Shown here piece by piece: positions 1-7,788 of a DNA stretch of 64,000 nt. Under the pieces are notes generated by a model. That model was not told the DNA's origin. It saw only the letters and a list, made by a program, of their open reading frames with translations, and searched no databases. Each line of letters opens with the position of its first letter. Positions within the stretch are counted from its first letter, which is position 1. A program made the translations under genes and the position numbers. The stretch is from Clostridium sp. CAG:967 (lineage in GTDB: Bacteria; Cyanobacteriota; Vampirovibrionia; Gastranaerophilales; Gastranaerophilaceae), in assembly GCA_000433095.1 (NCBI GenBank), contig HF991479.1, positions 62,699-126,698 on the forward strand. Reading direction: 5' to 3'.

Positions 1-1
1 A

Positions 2-31
2 ATTGAAGATTTACGTAAACAATGGCTATAA
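2..31 (+). CDS. 3' end of a gene entering from the left (partial)
   Basis: A short open frame enters from the window edge and reads IEDLRKQWL before a TAA stop. It is followed after 13 bases by a strong hairpin terminator and then by the convergent rpsI gene, which is the layout expected for the tail of a rightward gene. Nine residues are too few to identify it, and it could be chance. Confidence 0.3.
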   Translation: MEDLRKQWL

Positions 32-44
32 TAATTATAATTAA

Positions 45-80
45 TACAAAAAGAACGGTATTTTTACCGTTCTTTTTGTA
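45..80. terminator. Bidirectional intrinsic terminator
   Basis: A perfect 16-bp inverted repeat (45-60 and 65-80, loop TTTT) with A-rich and T-rich arms works in both orientations. It ends the leftward ribosomal operon after rpsI and probably also the rightward gene whose tail is at 2-31. Confidence 0.9.
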
Positions 81-85
81 TAATA

Positions 86-481
86 TTAACGTTTTGAGAA
101 TTGGAAACGTTTTCTTGCACGTTTGCGGCCGTATTTTTTACGTTCTTTAACACGTGGGTCACGGGTTAATAAGCCTTCTAAACGCAAAACGTTTTTATAT
201 TCTTCATTAGCTTTAACAAGAGCTCTTGAAATACCATGTCTGATAGCTCCGCATTGAGCAACTACACCGCCGCCTACTGCTTTTACTCTTACATCGTATT
301 TTTCCTGATTGTCTGTTAATACTAATGGTCTGTATACTAACATTTCAATAGCAGGTCTGTTACCGATATAGTTCTTTAATGTTTTACCGTTAACAAAAAT
401 TCTGCCTTTACCTTTTACAAGTTTAACAACAGCAATAGAGGTTTTTCTGCGTCCTGTAGCCATAATTTCTTTATCTGCCAT
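86..481 (-). CDS. rpsI: 30S ribosomal protein S9
   Basis: This 131-residue protein is a full-length bacterial S9, a component of the small-subunit head whose C-terminal tail reaches toward the P-site tRNA. The family pattern is clear: ATGRRKTS near the start, GGG around residue 70, and the very basic end RKRFQFSKR, whose final Lys-Arg is the conserved tRNA-contacting tail. Its ATG overlaps the rplM stop as TAATG, so it is translationally coupled to L13, the usual rplM-rpsI pair. It is the last gene of the leftward operon. Confidence 0.98.
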   Translation of the reverse strand: MADKEIMATGRRKTSIAVVKLVKGKGRIFVNGKTLKNYIGNRPAIEMLVYRPLVLTDNQEKYDVRVKAVGGGVVAQCGAIRHGISRALVKANEEYKNVLRLEGLLTRDPRVKERKKYGRKRARKRFQFSKR

Positions 482-918
482 TATTTAGCCTCCTTTTCCA
501 ACACGATAGGTTTTTGTGCTGCGTGCGGGTGTTCGCTTCCTTCATAAATTTTAAGTTTAGTTAATTGTTCTGCACCTAAAGTATTATGAGGTAACATACC
601 TTTTACTGCTTTTTCAATTGCTAATCTTGCATCTTTTTCCATCAATTCTTTGAATGATGCTGATTTTAATCCACCGGGATATCCTGTGTGGTGATAATAA
701 ATTTTATCAGTTTCTTTTTTACCTGTTACACGAACCTTGCCCGCATTGATAACGATTACGAAATCGCCTGTATCAACGTTAGGAGTGTATTCAGGTTTGT
801 TCTTTCCTCTTAGAATGTTTGCTATTCTGGTAGCTAATCTGCCAAGGATTTCTCCTTCTGCATCTATTAAATACCATTTTCTTTCAACTTCCAGAGGTTT
901 TGCTGAATAAGTTTTCAT
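481..918 (-). CDS. rplM: 50S ribosomal protein L13
   Basis: At 145 residues this is a normal-length L13, an early-assembling large-subunit protein. The sequence has the family features: WYLIDAEGEILGRLAT near the N-terminus, the GDFVIVINAGK core and the HPHAAQKP motif near the end. It lies 20 bases downstream of truA and shares TAATG with rpsI. The gene order truA-rplM-rpsI after rplQ is common in cyanobacteria and Firmicutes. Confidence 0.98.
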   Translation of the reverse strand: MKTYSAKPLEVERKWYLIDAEGEILGRLATRIANILRGKNKPEYTPNVDTGDFVIVINAGKVRVTGKKETDKIYYHHTGYPGGLKSASFKELMEKDARLAIEKAVKGMLPHNTLGAEQLTKLKIYEGSEHPHAAQKPIVLEKEAK

Positions 919-938
919 GCTTTGTCTCCATTATATTT

Positions 939-1709
939 TTAGTTATATGTTACTTTCATTAGTGTCAGACCGTACGGACTGACTGTGTGTCCTGCTTTCG
1001 TTCTGTCACAAGCCTCAAGGACTTGTTTCATATATTCTGCGGGACGGTTATGTCCTTCTATTTCAAGAAGGGTTCCGACAATTGTTCTTACCATATTATA
1101 AAGAAATCTGTTTCCTATAATATCAATAATTACTTTATCTCCGACTTTATTGCAGTCGGCTTTTTCTATAAAACAAACTTTGCTCGGGTTCAGCGTTCCG
1201 GAACTTTTAAAACTTGAAAAATCATGTTCGCCAAGTAAGTAATTCAAGGCTTTTTGCATTCTTTCAATGTTAATGTCATATTTTATTCTCATCAGATCAC
1301 CGTCAAAAGCATTTTTACATTTACGATTAATAAATACGTATCTGTAATAGCGTTTTTTAGCTGACTTTTGAGCATGAAATTTTTCATCAACCTGTTTCAA
1401 ATCAGTGACAGATATATCGTCAGGTAAAATTTCATTTAATGAATAGATAAACTTTGAAGCAACAATAGATTTATCCGTATCAAAATGAACTATTTGACCT
1501 TCTGAATTTACACCTCTGTCGGTTCTTCCGGAGAAGGTTGTTTTAATTTGCCGGTTATTATTTTCGGTCTTACCGATTATCAATTTACAAAGTGCTTTTT
1601 CAAGTTCTCCTTGTATTGTCGGAGTTTCTATTTCTTTGCCGTTTTCAAATTGAATTTGACTTCCGGCATAGTTTTTACCGATATACTGAACCTGAAGCGT
1701 GTAACGCAT
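939..1709 (-). CDS. truA: tRNA pseudouridine(38-40) synthase
   Basis: The enzyme isomerises uridines 38-40 in the anticodon stem of many tRNAs to pseudouridine, acting in the cytoplasm as a dimer. The catalytic aspartate is visible in FSGRTDRGVN (Asp64), and the C-terminal half has the expected GNRFLYNMVR motif. The 256-residue length is normal. It starts only 4 bases after the rplQ stop, so it belongs to the same transcript as the ribosomal genes. Confidence 0.96.
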   Translation of the reverse strand: MRYTLQVQYIGKNYAGSQIQFENGKEIETPTIQGELEKALCKLIIGKTENNNRQIKTTFSGRTDRGVNSEGQIVHFDTDKSIVASKFIYSLNEILPDDISVTDLKQVDEKFHAQKSAKKRYYRYVFINRKCKNAFDGDLMRIKYDINIERMQKALNYLLGEHDFSSFKSSGTLNPSKVCFIEKADCNKVGDKVIIDIIGNRFLYNMVRTIVGTLLEIEGHNRPAEYMKQVLEACDRTKAGHTVSPYGLTLMKVTYN

Positions 1710-1713
1710 TGGC

Positions 1714-2142
1714 TTACACCAATTGGATTAAAGCCATTTCTGAAGCATCGCCACGTCTTGGCGGTAATCTGAATATTCTTGTGTATCCGCCTTGACGGTC
1801 AGAATATTTTTTACCGATTACCACAAACAATTTTCTTAAAACTGTTTGAGCAGCTAATTTTTTGTCAGCTTGTGGAGCTTCAAAAATTTCGCCAGTAGCT
1901 AAGTCCATAAATTGACCGATTTCTTTGTCATAAATGAATTTAGCAGCTTGGCGGCGAGCGTGTAAGTCGCCTCTTTTTGCAAGGGTGATAATTTCTTCAG
2001 CGTATGGTCTTAAAGCTTTTGCTCTTGCCATAGTTGTTTTGATTTCACCGTGTACAAAAAGTTCAGTCGCTAAGGAACGTAACAAAGCATCTCTTTGATC
2101 CTTTGCTTTTCCCAGCGTATGTTTTTTAGTTTGGTGTCTCAT
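1714..2142 (-). CDS. rplQ: 50S ribosomal protein L17
   Basis: A 142-residue L17, slightly longer than the shortest bacterial forms. The start MRHQTKKHTLGKAKDQRDALLRSL (seen in pieces) and the end GDASEMALIQLV match the family. The ribosomal exit-tunnel region is where L17 sits. It follows rpoA by 47 bases, the universal rpoA-rplQ order. Confidence 0.97.
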   Translation of the reverse strand: MRHQTKKHTLGKAKDQRDALLRSLATELFVHGEIKTTMARAKALRPYAEEIITLAKRGDLHARRQAAKFIYDKEIGQFMDLATGEIFEAPQADKKLAAQTVLRKLFVVIGKKYSDRQGGYTRIFRLPPRRGDASEMALIQLV

Positions 2143-2189
2143 TGTTTTATTCCTTTATTTTTTAACATAGCTTACGATTTAATTTTTCC

Positions 2190-3155
2190 TTATACTTCTT
2201 CTTCAACTTCAGGGTTTGGAGCAAGGTCTAAACCGAAGTGGTGAAGTCTTTCGATAACTTCGTCAGATGATTTCTTACCGAAGTTTTTAATATTTAATAA
2301 ATCATGTTCTGATTTTTTCAATAATTCAGCCATTGAATTTATGCTTGCACGTTTCAAGCAGTTGTATGCTCTAACAGACAATTCCAATTCTTCAATTGTC
2401 ATTGTAGGTGCATTTGAATCATCTTCAACTTCTTCTTCAATAGTCATTGAAGGTGTAATTACAGGCTGACCTGTAATTGAAGCGATTTGCATAAAGTGGT
2501 CAATCAATAGGTTTGAAGCCTGGCTTAAAGCGTTAGTTACATCAATTGAACCGTTAGACCAGATTTCAAGCGTTAATTTATCGAAGTCGATTGAATCGCC
2601 TACACGGGTGCTTTCTACATTGTAGCTAACACGTTTGATAGGCATGAATGTTGCATCGATAGGAAGAACATCGATTGAAACGCCTTTAGAATCTCTTGGA
2701 ACATCATGTGCAACGTAACCTTTGCCGGTTTCAACAACTACATCGGCGTGGAAGCTTCCGCCATCTGCTACTGTACAGATTAACCAGTCAGGGTTAACAA
2801 CTTTAACGCCTGCAGGAAGCTGAATATCACTTGCGAGTACTGCACCCGGACGGTCAACATCTATTCTTAAATGTTGAGGTTCTTTGGAATCAGTTTTTAC
2901 AACTAATCCTTTAAGGTTTAGCATAACATCAATAACATCTTCCAATACACCAGGAATTGCAGTGTATTCGTGAGTGATACCTTCTATTCTTGCAGAAGTA
3001 ACAGCTGTTCCTTCCAAGCTTGAAAGAAGTACACGTCTTAAAGAATTACCGATTGTTGTACCGAAGCCTTTTTCTAGTGGTTCAATTACGAATTTACCGT
3101 ATTGTGAACCGTCAGAACTTGTTGTTGTATTAACACATTTAATTTTTAATTCCAT
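2190..3155 (-). CDS. rpoA: DNA-directed RNA polymerase subunit alpha
   Basis: The 321-residue alpha subunit forms the dimer that nucleates RNA polymerase assembly. The N-terminal assembly domain contains the family signature GTTIGNSLRRVLLSSL, and the C-terminal domain, after an acidic linker (EEEVEDD), has the helix-hairpin-helix region LLKIKNFG-like (LLNIKNFGKKSSDEV) that contacts UP-element DNA. The linker contains a short repeated TMTIEE motif. It sits between rpsD and rplQ in the classic alpha operon order. Confidence 0.98.
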   Translation of the reverse strand: MELKIKCVNTTTSSDGSQYGKFVIEPLEKGFGTTIGNSLRRVLLSSLEGTAVTSARIEGITHEYTAIPGVLEDVIDVMLNLKGLVVKTDSKEPQHLRIDVDRPGAVLASDIQLPAGVKVVNPDWLICTVADGGSFHADVVVETGKGYVAHDVPRDSKGVSIDVLPIDATFMPIKRVSYNVESTRVGDSIDFDKLTLEIWSNGSIDVTNALSQASNLLIDHFMQIASITGQPVITPSMTIEEEVEDDSNAPTMTIEELELSVRAYNCLKRASINSMAELLKKSEHDLLNIKNFGKKSSDEVIERLHHFGLDLAPNPEVEEEV

Positions 3156-3222
3156 TTTTTAATCTCCTAGTTTTTGTTAACTATTTTGGATTTCTCCGAT
3201 GAGTGTTCTAAATTACTTCTGG

Positions 3223-3825
3223 TTATTTAGAATAGTACTCGATTACAAGTTGTTCTTTAAATTCAGGATCTAATTCTTCTCTTTCAGGAATTCTGTCGAA
3301 AGTGATTTTTAGAGCTTCCTTGTCGATTGTCATCCAAGCCGGTGCACAAGCCATATCAATCATTTCGGTTACGCTTTTTAAGAAAGCTGTACTTTTTGAT
3401 TTGATAGTGATTACGTCGCCTGATTTCACCAGGTAAGATGGAATATCAACTTTTTTACCGTTAACAAGAACGTGACCGTGGTTAACGATTTGTCTTGTTT
3501 GTTTACGTGTGATACCTAAGCCTGCTCTGAATAGAACGTTGTCTAATCTTGATTCAAGGATTTGTAAAAGGATTGTACCTGTTACGCCTTTTCTTCTTGC
3601 AGCTTCGTTGTAATATTTTGCAAATTGTTTTTCACTTACAAGGTAAGTAAATCTGATTTTTTGTTTTTCTGCCAGGTGAAGTGCATATTCAGAAAGTTTT
3701 TTTCTAACTGCACCGTGTTGACCTGAAGCTGTTTGTCTCATAGAAGATGTTAATTTTCTGTTTGACAAATCTTTAACTTTTTTATTTCTAAATAATTTAT
3801 TACTTGGTCCTGTATATCTAGCCAT
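3223..3825 (-). CDS. rpsD: 30S ribosomal protein S4
   Basis: A 200-residue S4, a primary 16S rRNA binding protein and, in many bacteria, an autoregulator of its operon. The S4 RNA-binding domain is seen as ESRLDNVLFRAGL followed by RQIVNHGHVLVNGKKVDIPSY. No zinc-binding cysteine set is present in the N-terminal region, so it is the zinc-free form. It is flanked by rpsK and rpoA. Confidence 0.98.
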   Translation of the reverse strand: MARYTGPSNKLFRNKKVKDLSNRKLTSSMRQTASGQHGAVRKKLSEYALHLAEKQKIRFTYLVSEKQFAKYYNEAARRKGVTGTILLQILESRLDNVLFRAGLGITRKQTRQIVNHGHVLVNGKKVDIPSYLVKSGDVITIKSKSTAFLKSVTEMIDMACAPAWMTIDKEALKITFDRIPEREELDPEFKEQLVIEYYSK

Positions 3826-3928
3826 TGTTTAGTTTTCTCCTTTTAATTACGGCAGGGCATCTATGGTTTACTTTTTGGCTTATAAAGCAAGCCCCTGCCT
3901 GTGTACATTTGTTGTTATAGTGTTTTTA

Positions 3929-4315
3929 TTAAACACGACGTTTTTTAGGCGGACGACATCCGTTGTGAGGAATAGGAGTTACATCTTTGATTAATGTAAT
4001 TTCCAAACCTGCAGCCTGGATTGCTCTGATTGCAGTTTCTCTTCCTGAACCAGGTCCTTTGATGTGAACTTCAACTTTTTTCATACCTTGATCTATAGAT
4101 TTTTTAGCTACAAGTTCAGCTGCTGATTGAGCTGCAAAAGGAGTTCCTTTTCTTGCGCCTTTAAATCCTGTAGCACCTGCTGTTGCCCAAGCAATAGCAT
4201 TACCTTGAGTATCTGTAGAAGTTACGATTGTATTGTTAAATGTTGATTGAATGTGTACAACACCTTGCAATACGTTCTTTTTTTCTTTTTTCTTAGTTTT
4301 TACTGGTCTTGCCAT
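3929..4315 (-). CDS. rpsK: 30S ribosomal protein S11
   Basis: A 128-residue S11 of the small-subunit platform. It shows the family core TFNNTIVTSTDTQGNAIAWATAG, the GPGSGRE loop and the characteristic end DVTPIPHNGCRPPKKRRV. It lies 66 bases downstream of rpsM and 103 bases upstream of rpsD. Confidence 0.98.
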   Translation of the reverse strand: MARPVKTKKKEKKNVLQGVVHIQSTFNNTIVTSTDTQGNAIAWATAGATGFKGARKGTPFAAQSAAELVAKKSIDQGMKKVEVHIKGPGSGRETAIRAIQAAGLEITLIKDVTPIPHNGCRPPKKRRV

Positions 4316-4381
4316 TTTTATTATCCTTTTTTTTTATTACTTTTGTAAGTTACTTAATATTTTGGGATTACTTAGAAATTA

Positions 4382-4747
4382 TTATTTCTTTTTAGTAATA
4401 GCCATACCTTTTTTACCACGGCGGGTTCTTGCGTTGGTCTTAGTTCTTTGTCCTCTGCAAGGAAGATTACGTTTGTGTCTCATTCCTCTGTAAGAACCGA
4501 TTTCTTGAAGACGTTTAATATTCATTGTTACTTCACGGCGAAGGTCACCTTCGATGTGGTAGTTAGATAATTCATTTCTTAAAAGTTTAATATCTTCATC
4601 TGTTAAATCATCTGTTCTAAGATCAGGTGAAATTCCTGTTGCTTTCAAGATATTTTCGCTTCTTTTAGGTCCGATTCCGTAGATATATGTAAGAGCTACG
4701 ATAATTCTTTTGTTACGAGGTAAATCTACCCCTGCCAGTCTTGCCAT
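4382..4747 (-). CDS. rpsM: 30S ribosomal protein S13
   Basis: A 121-residue S13, the small-subunit head protein that bridges to L5. MARLAGVDLPRNKR at the start, the GIGPKRS helix-hairpin-helix and the basic end (RGQRTKTNARTRRGKKG) are all present. It normally follows rpmJ closely, but here a 274-base spacer separates them, most of it an element with terminal inverted repeats. Confidence 0.98.
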   Translation of the reverse strand: MARLAGVDLPRNKRIIVALTYIYGIGPKRSENILKATGISPDLRTDDLTDEDIKLLRNELSNYHIEGDLRREVTMNIKRLQEIGSYRGMRHKRNLPCRGQRTKTNARTRRGKKGMAITKKK

Positions 4748-4836
4748 TTTTCTTTTTCCTTTCTCTTGGCTTTTGGTGCGGTTCCAGCTGTTACATTCTG
4801 TTTCCGCACACTTGTTGTTAGATTTTTTTGTGTATG

Positions 4837-5029
4837 AGGGTTAAATACTTCCTCACCATTGACCGTTTAAGTCCGTCAATTCAACTATTTTTAGATTGTA
4901 TTAAATTATTGCTTTACGCTATACTGTCATTCGCTCCATTTTATTACATAAAATTTCCGCTCATTTCGTTGCGCACCACTTCGAGTTCGTTCACTTACGT
5001 TCACTCCACTCTACGCAAAATTTAACCCT
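4837..5029. repeat. Possible miniature inverted-repeat element inside the ribosomal operon
   Basis: The rpmJ-rpsM spacer is framed by a perfect 10-bp terminal inverted repeat, AGGGTTAAAT at 4837-4846 and ATTTAACCCT at 5020-5029. The right repeat contains the rpmJ stop codon. No coding potential is credible and no clear target-site duplication is visible. A small non-autonomous mobile element is one reading; an RNA structure is another. Confidence 0.35.
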
Positions 5030-5135
5030 GTCTTTGTTTGTGTTTAGGGTTTTCGCAAATTACGGCGATTCTACCTTTTCTTTTAATGCATTTGCATTTA
5101 TCGCACATAGGTTTTACTGATGATCTGACTTTCAT
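5022..5135 (-). CDS. rpmJ: 50S ribosomal protein L36
   Basis: The 37-residue L36 starts at MKVRSSVKP and has the Zn-ribbon cysteine/histidine set CDKC...C...H (Cys11, Cys14, Cys27, His32) of the zinc-binding form. A longer upstream frame exists, but the ATG used here has an AGGAAA ribosome binding site, and the extra 34 residues come from a GC-rich spacer and resemble no L36. It lies between infA and rpsM as usual. Confidence 0.95.
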   Translation of the reverse strand: MKVRSSVKPMCDKCKCIKRKGRIAVICENPKHKQRQG

Positions 5136-5262
5136 TTTCTTTTCCTTTATATTGTTTTGTACGTTTATTTGTCTTGCTCGTTGCCTTAAGCGTGCTTTCG
5201 GTTGTCGTTTGCAATGGCTTTGCCATTTTGCCGCCAAGCCTGCGCACCCGGCTCACTTGCGC
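5136..5262. other. GC-rich palindromic spacer between infA and rpmJ
   Basis: These 127 bases hold a patch that is much richer in G and C than its surroundings, with short hairpins such as AATGGC-TTT-GCCATT around 5211-5225. The patch creates a false upstream extension of rpmJ. Nothing else is recognised here. Confidence 0.4.
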
Positions 5263-5478
5263 TTATTTTAATCTGAATGTGATACGGCCTCTTGTAAGGT
5301 CATACGGTGTCATTTCTACTTTTACCTTGTCACCCGGTAAAATTCTGATGAAATTTTTTCTGATTTTTCCTGAGATATGAGCAAGGATTTCGTGGTCATT
5401 TTCAAGCTTTACACGGAACATAGCGTTCGGCATTGCTTCTAAAATTGTACCTTCTAACTCGATTACATCTTTTGCCAT
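5263..5478 (-). CDS. infA: Translation initiation factor IF-1
   Basis: A complete 71-residue IF-1, an S1/OB-fold protein that binds the ribosomal A site during initiation. MAKDVIELEGTI, the FRVKLENDHEILAHISGKIRK core and the end YDLTRGRITFRLK are all typical. It is the first gene of the operon that continues through rpmJ, rpsM, rpsK, rpsD, rpoA, rplQ, truA, rplM and rpsI. Confidence 0.98.
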   Translation of the reverse strand: MAKDVIELEGTILEAMPNAMFRVKLENDHEILAHISGKIRKNFIRILPGDKVKVEMTPYDLTRGRITFRLK

Positions 5479-5536
5479 TTAATTATTTTCCTTTTCAAAT
5501 TTCGGCTTTTTTGTGCATAATACTGCACTATAAATA

Positions 5537-5564
5537 ATCATACTTGCAAAATTGTTAATTGCAA
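5537..5564 (-). promoter_or_regulatory. Candidate sigma-70 promoter for the infA operon
   Basis: On the minus strand TTGCAA (5564-5559), a 16-base spacer and TATGAT (5542-5537) lie about 60 bases upstream of the infA start. No other open frame of interest occupies the AT-rich 5479-5743 region. Confidence 0.45.
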
Positions 5565-5743
5565 GCGGTTTTGACATGTTTTTCAGCCAAAAAACGTAGA
5601 AAAATTTTGTGTGTTTTTTTAAAAACGCCACACTATCAAGATTTACTTGATTATTAAAAATTGCTTTGTTTAGCAACTTTGAGCTATATTGTAAATTTTT
5701 CTTAATAATTTCTAATTATTTAATTTTTAATTAAACAAATATA

Positions 5744-6504
5744 TCACTTACATTTCTTTTTGCCGTTCCAACTTAAATCTTTGCAGTGAAGGTAATCTAA
5801 GTTTTCATTATAAAGCACCCATGCAGTACAGCTACGGGAAGGATATGTGCCGTCAATGTAGGCACAGCTTTGAAATTCTTCATCAGTTGTGCCGTATGGC
5901 ACTATTCTGTTATTTTTTACCCTAAACCAGAATGCATCTCTGCCTGTAGTATTTGGCTTTTTCTTACCGTTTGTATCAACGAATAAAACAGCACAATTTG
6001 TGTCTGGATTTGTATCGCAGGTTTGTGCAGCCCAAATTGCTATTGCTGTGCCGTCAGCGATTGTAAATGTATAAAAATTAGAAGCACTTCCTCCAAATTG
6101 TTCTTTCTTTGTTCTCAGAGTGTTGTAAGTACCGTCATAAAAACATCCGCCTTTGTTTTTACAGTTACTTAGAATTGACATATACGGGGAGATTTTATTA
6201 TAAAAGTTTTCAGCTCCTGTTACATCGCTTCCGTTACCGCTTGGTGTTAGTTCCCACTGATCAAGTGTCCCGTATTCGTTTATAGCCAAAAGCAAAGCGT
6301 TGCTCAATGTAGAGTATGCTTTTTTAAGCTGGCTGACTGTTGTTTTTTCCTGATGGTTAGCTATTAATGAGGGCAAAGTCATTGCTGCGACAACCCCAAT
6401 AATACCGAGAGTAATTAACACCTCAGCTAATGTGAATCCCTTTAACCCTTTTACCCAAGCAACTTTTGCGGGGGGGGGGCAACCCTTAATGCTTCTTGTG
6501 TCAT
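5744..6504 (-). CDS. Type IV prepilin-like protein, start and body one base out of frame across a C10 tract
   Basis: The body of this protein is a type IV prepilin-like or pseudopilin-like subunit. FTLAEVLITLGIIGVVAAMT is the prepilin peptidase site plus hydrophobic helix, followed by a variable extracellular domain with several cysteine pairs. A strong GGAGG site precedes the ATG at 6504, whose leader reads MTQEALRV and then enters ten C residues (coding strand). As given, that frame stops soon after the tract. One extra C would give a 28-codon leader, with cleavage after a glycine in KGLKG-FTLAE, joined to the body. Only a GTG at 6421 would allow a shorter product, which would lack the cleavage motif. 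The gene may be phase-OFF, or the tract length may be miscalled. Function of the mature domain is unknown. Confidence 0.85.
6470..6479. repeat. Homopolymer tract (G10 on plus strand, C10 in the gene)
   Basis: Ten consecutive G residues lie inside the leader of the leftward prepilin gene, flanked by C on the left and CAACCC on the right. The same core, C-G10-CA, occurs at three other prepilin loci in this window. Confidence 0.95.
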
Positions 6505-6698
6505 AATTTCAGCCTCCTTTTTTTTCTATTATTTATTATTTATTAACTAATGTCAATATAAATCTTGAAAAGCCTTTTGTATGAATACTTTTGCTCATAT
6601 TTAAATTGTTAACTTTTTTTACAATTTTTTTAATAATTGAATTTCGACGGGAATAATATACTTAATATTTATATAGAGTAATAATCGAGGAGAGTGTT

Positions 6699-7085
6699 AT
6701 GGCTATCAAAGTTGACGGCATTTCATCAGAAGACGAATTAAAAAAAGCACAGGCTGCAGCACAGGCTCAAGGAACTTCTATTACAAATTATAACGAATGG
6801 TCACAAATCTTAAGTGATTTTCAAAAAAACGGTATTGAATCAACTGGTTCTTATGCAGGTGATAAAGCAAGAATGCAGGAAATTCAAATGGCCGTTGAGG
6901 AGTATGTAAACGAATTGCAGGCGCAAGAAAAAGTTCAGCAGAATTCGCCTGACAATAAAGAAACAGAAAAGGTTCAAAAGGCTACGGAAACCGATAGAAA
7001 TCAGGACATAAAAGCGACGGTTGCAAATGCTACAAGTTCTCAAATTATGGCTGATTATATGAAGTATTATCATTTATTAATGTAA
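6699..7085 (+). CDS. Small hypothetical protein, Gln/Glu-rich and helical
   Basis: A 128-residue protein of unknown function. It begins MAIKVDGISSEDELKKAQAAA, has no signal peptide or membrane segment, and is largely hydrophilic with a middle part rich in Gln, Glu and Lys and a short aromatic end (MKYYHLLM). The ATG has a good site (GAGGAG, 7-8 bases upstream). It stands alone between the prepilin gene and lepB, and ends at a shared bidirectional terminator. I do not recognise a family. Confidence 0.75.
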   Translation: MAIKVDGISSEDELKKAQAAAQAQGTSITNYNEWSQILSDFQKNGIESTGSYAGDKARMQEIQMAVEEYVNELQAQEKVQQNSPDNKETEKVQKATETDRNQDIKATVANATSSQIMADYMKYYHLLM

Positions 7086-7107
7086 TTTATCGTCGTAGAA
7101 TGGCAAG

Positions 7108-7139
7108 AAAAAACGTTATCTTTAAGATAACGTTTTTTT
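7108..7139. terminator. Bidirectional intrinsic terminator
   Basis: AAAACGTTATCTT and its complement form a nearly perfect hairpin followed by seven T residues. It lies between two convergent genes and can end both the 6699-7085 gene and lepB. Confidence 0.9.
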
Positions 7140-7140
7140 A

Positions 7141-7788
7141 TTAATTCAATGTTTTAATTCTGTTAAACGGCCAAAATAAGATTACAGCTTTTCCGACAAA
7201 TCTGTCTTCAGGCAGGAACCCCCACCATCTGCCGTCATAAGAATTCCCTCTGTTATCTCCCATCATCAAATATTGCCCTTCAGGAATTACGACAGGTCCG
7301 CAAATCATGTCCTGTGTGCAGTTTTTTTCATAATATTCACTTCTTATGTATGGTTCGTTAAGAGGTTCATCATTAATATAAACAGTGCTTTTGCCGTTAG
7401 CATCTGTTTTAATCTCAAACTTATCACCCGGTGTTCCTATTACACGTTTTATATATGCAACGTCTTTACACCAAAAACCTGTAAGGCGTGAGAATAATTT
7501 CCATGGTGTGTTTCTTAACTTTTCAAACGGCGGGTAAAATACCATTATGTCGCCACGTTTTGGTGAAGAATAAAATCTTGAAAATCTTTCAACAATTATT
7601 CTGTCACCTTCTATAAGCGTAGGGCGCATTGAAGCAGAAGGTATCCAGCGTATTTCGCCTATGAAAAATCTTATTATGATAACCATTACTACGACAAAAA
7701 CTATTGTTTCAATAATTTCTCTTGCCATAGGATTGATTTTCAAATACTGTTCTTTTATTTTGTTAATTAATTCTTTAAATTTATTCAT
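7141..7788 (-). CDS. lepB: Signal peptidase I
   Basis: This membrane-anchored serine protease removes signal peptides from secreted proteins. One N-terminal transmembrane segment (about residues 25-44) precedes the catalytic part. The nucleophile is Ser53 in PSASMRP, the general base is Lys114 in YIKRVIG, and the MGDNRGNSYDGRWWGFLP box and a GKA region near the end are conserved. At 215 residues it is a compact S26A peptidase. It overlaps the upstream polyprenyl synthase gene by 8 bases, so the two are co-translated. It could process the exported proteins in this region; prepilins need a different peptidase. Confidence 0.96.
   Translation of the reverse strand: MNKFKELINKIKEQYLKINPMAREIIETIVFVVVMVIIIRFFIGEIRWIPSASMRPTLIEGDRIIVERFSRFYSSPKRGDIMVFYPPFEKLRNTPWKLFSRLTGFWCKDVAYIKRVIGTPGDKFEIKTDANGKSTVYINDEPLNEPYIRSEYYEKNCTQDMICGPVVIPEGQYLMMGDNRGNSYDGRWWGFLPEDRFVGKAVILFWPFNRIKTLN

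Noticed and set aside
5022..5237. Longer 71-residue version of L36
   Set aside because: The extension comes from a GC-rich spacer; the inner ATG has the ribosome site and gives normal L36.
5479..5676. 65-codon minus-strand frame upstream of infA
   Set aside because: AT-rich, no ribosome site, overlaps the infA promoter and has no family features.
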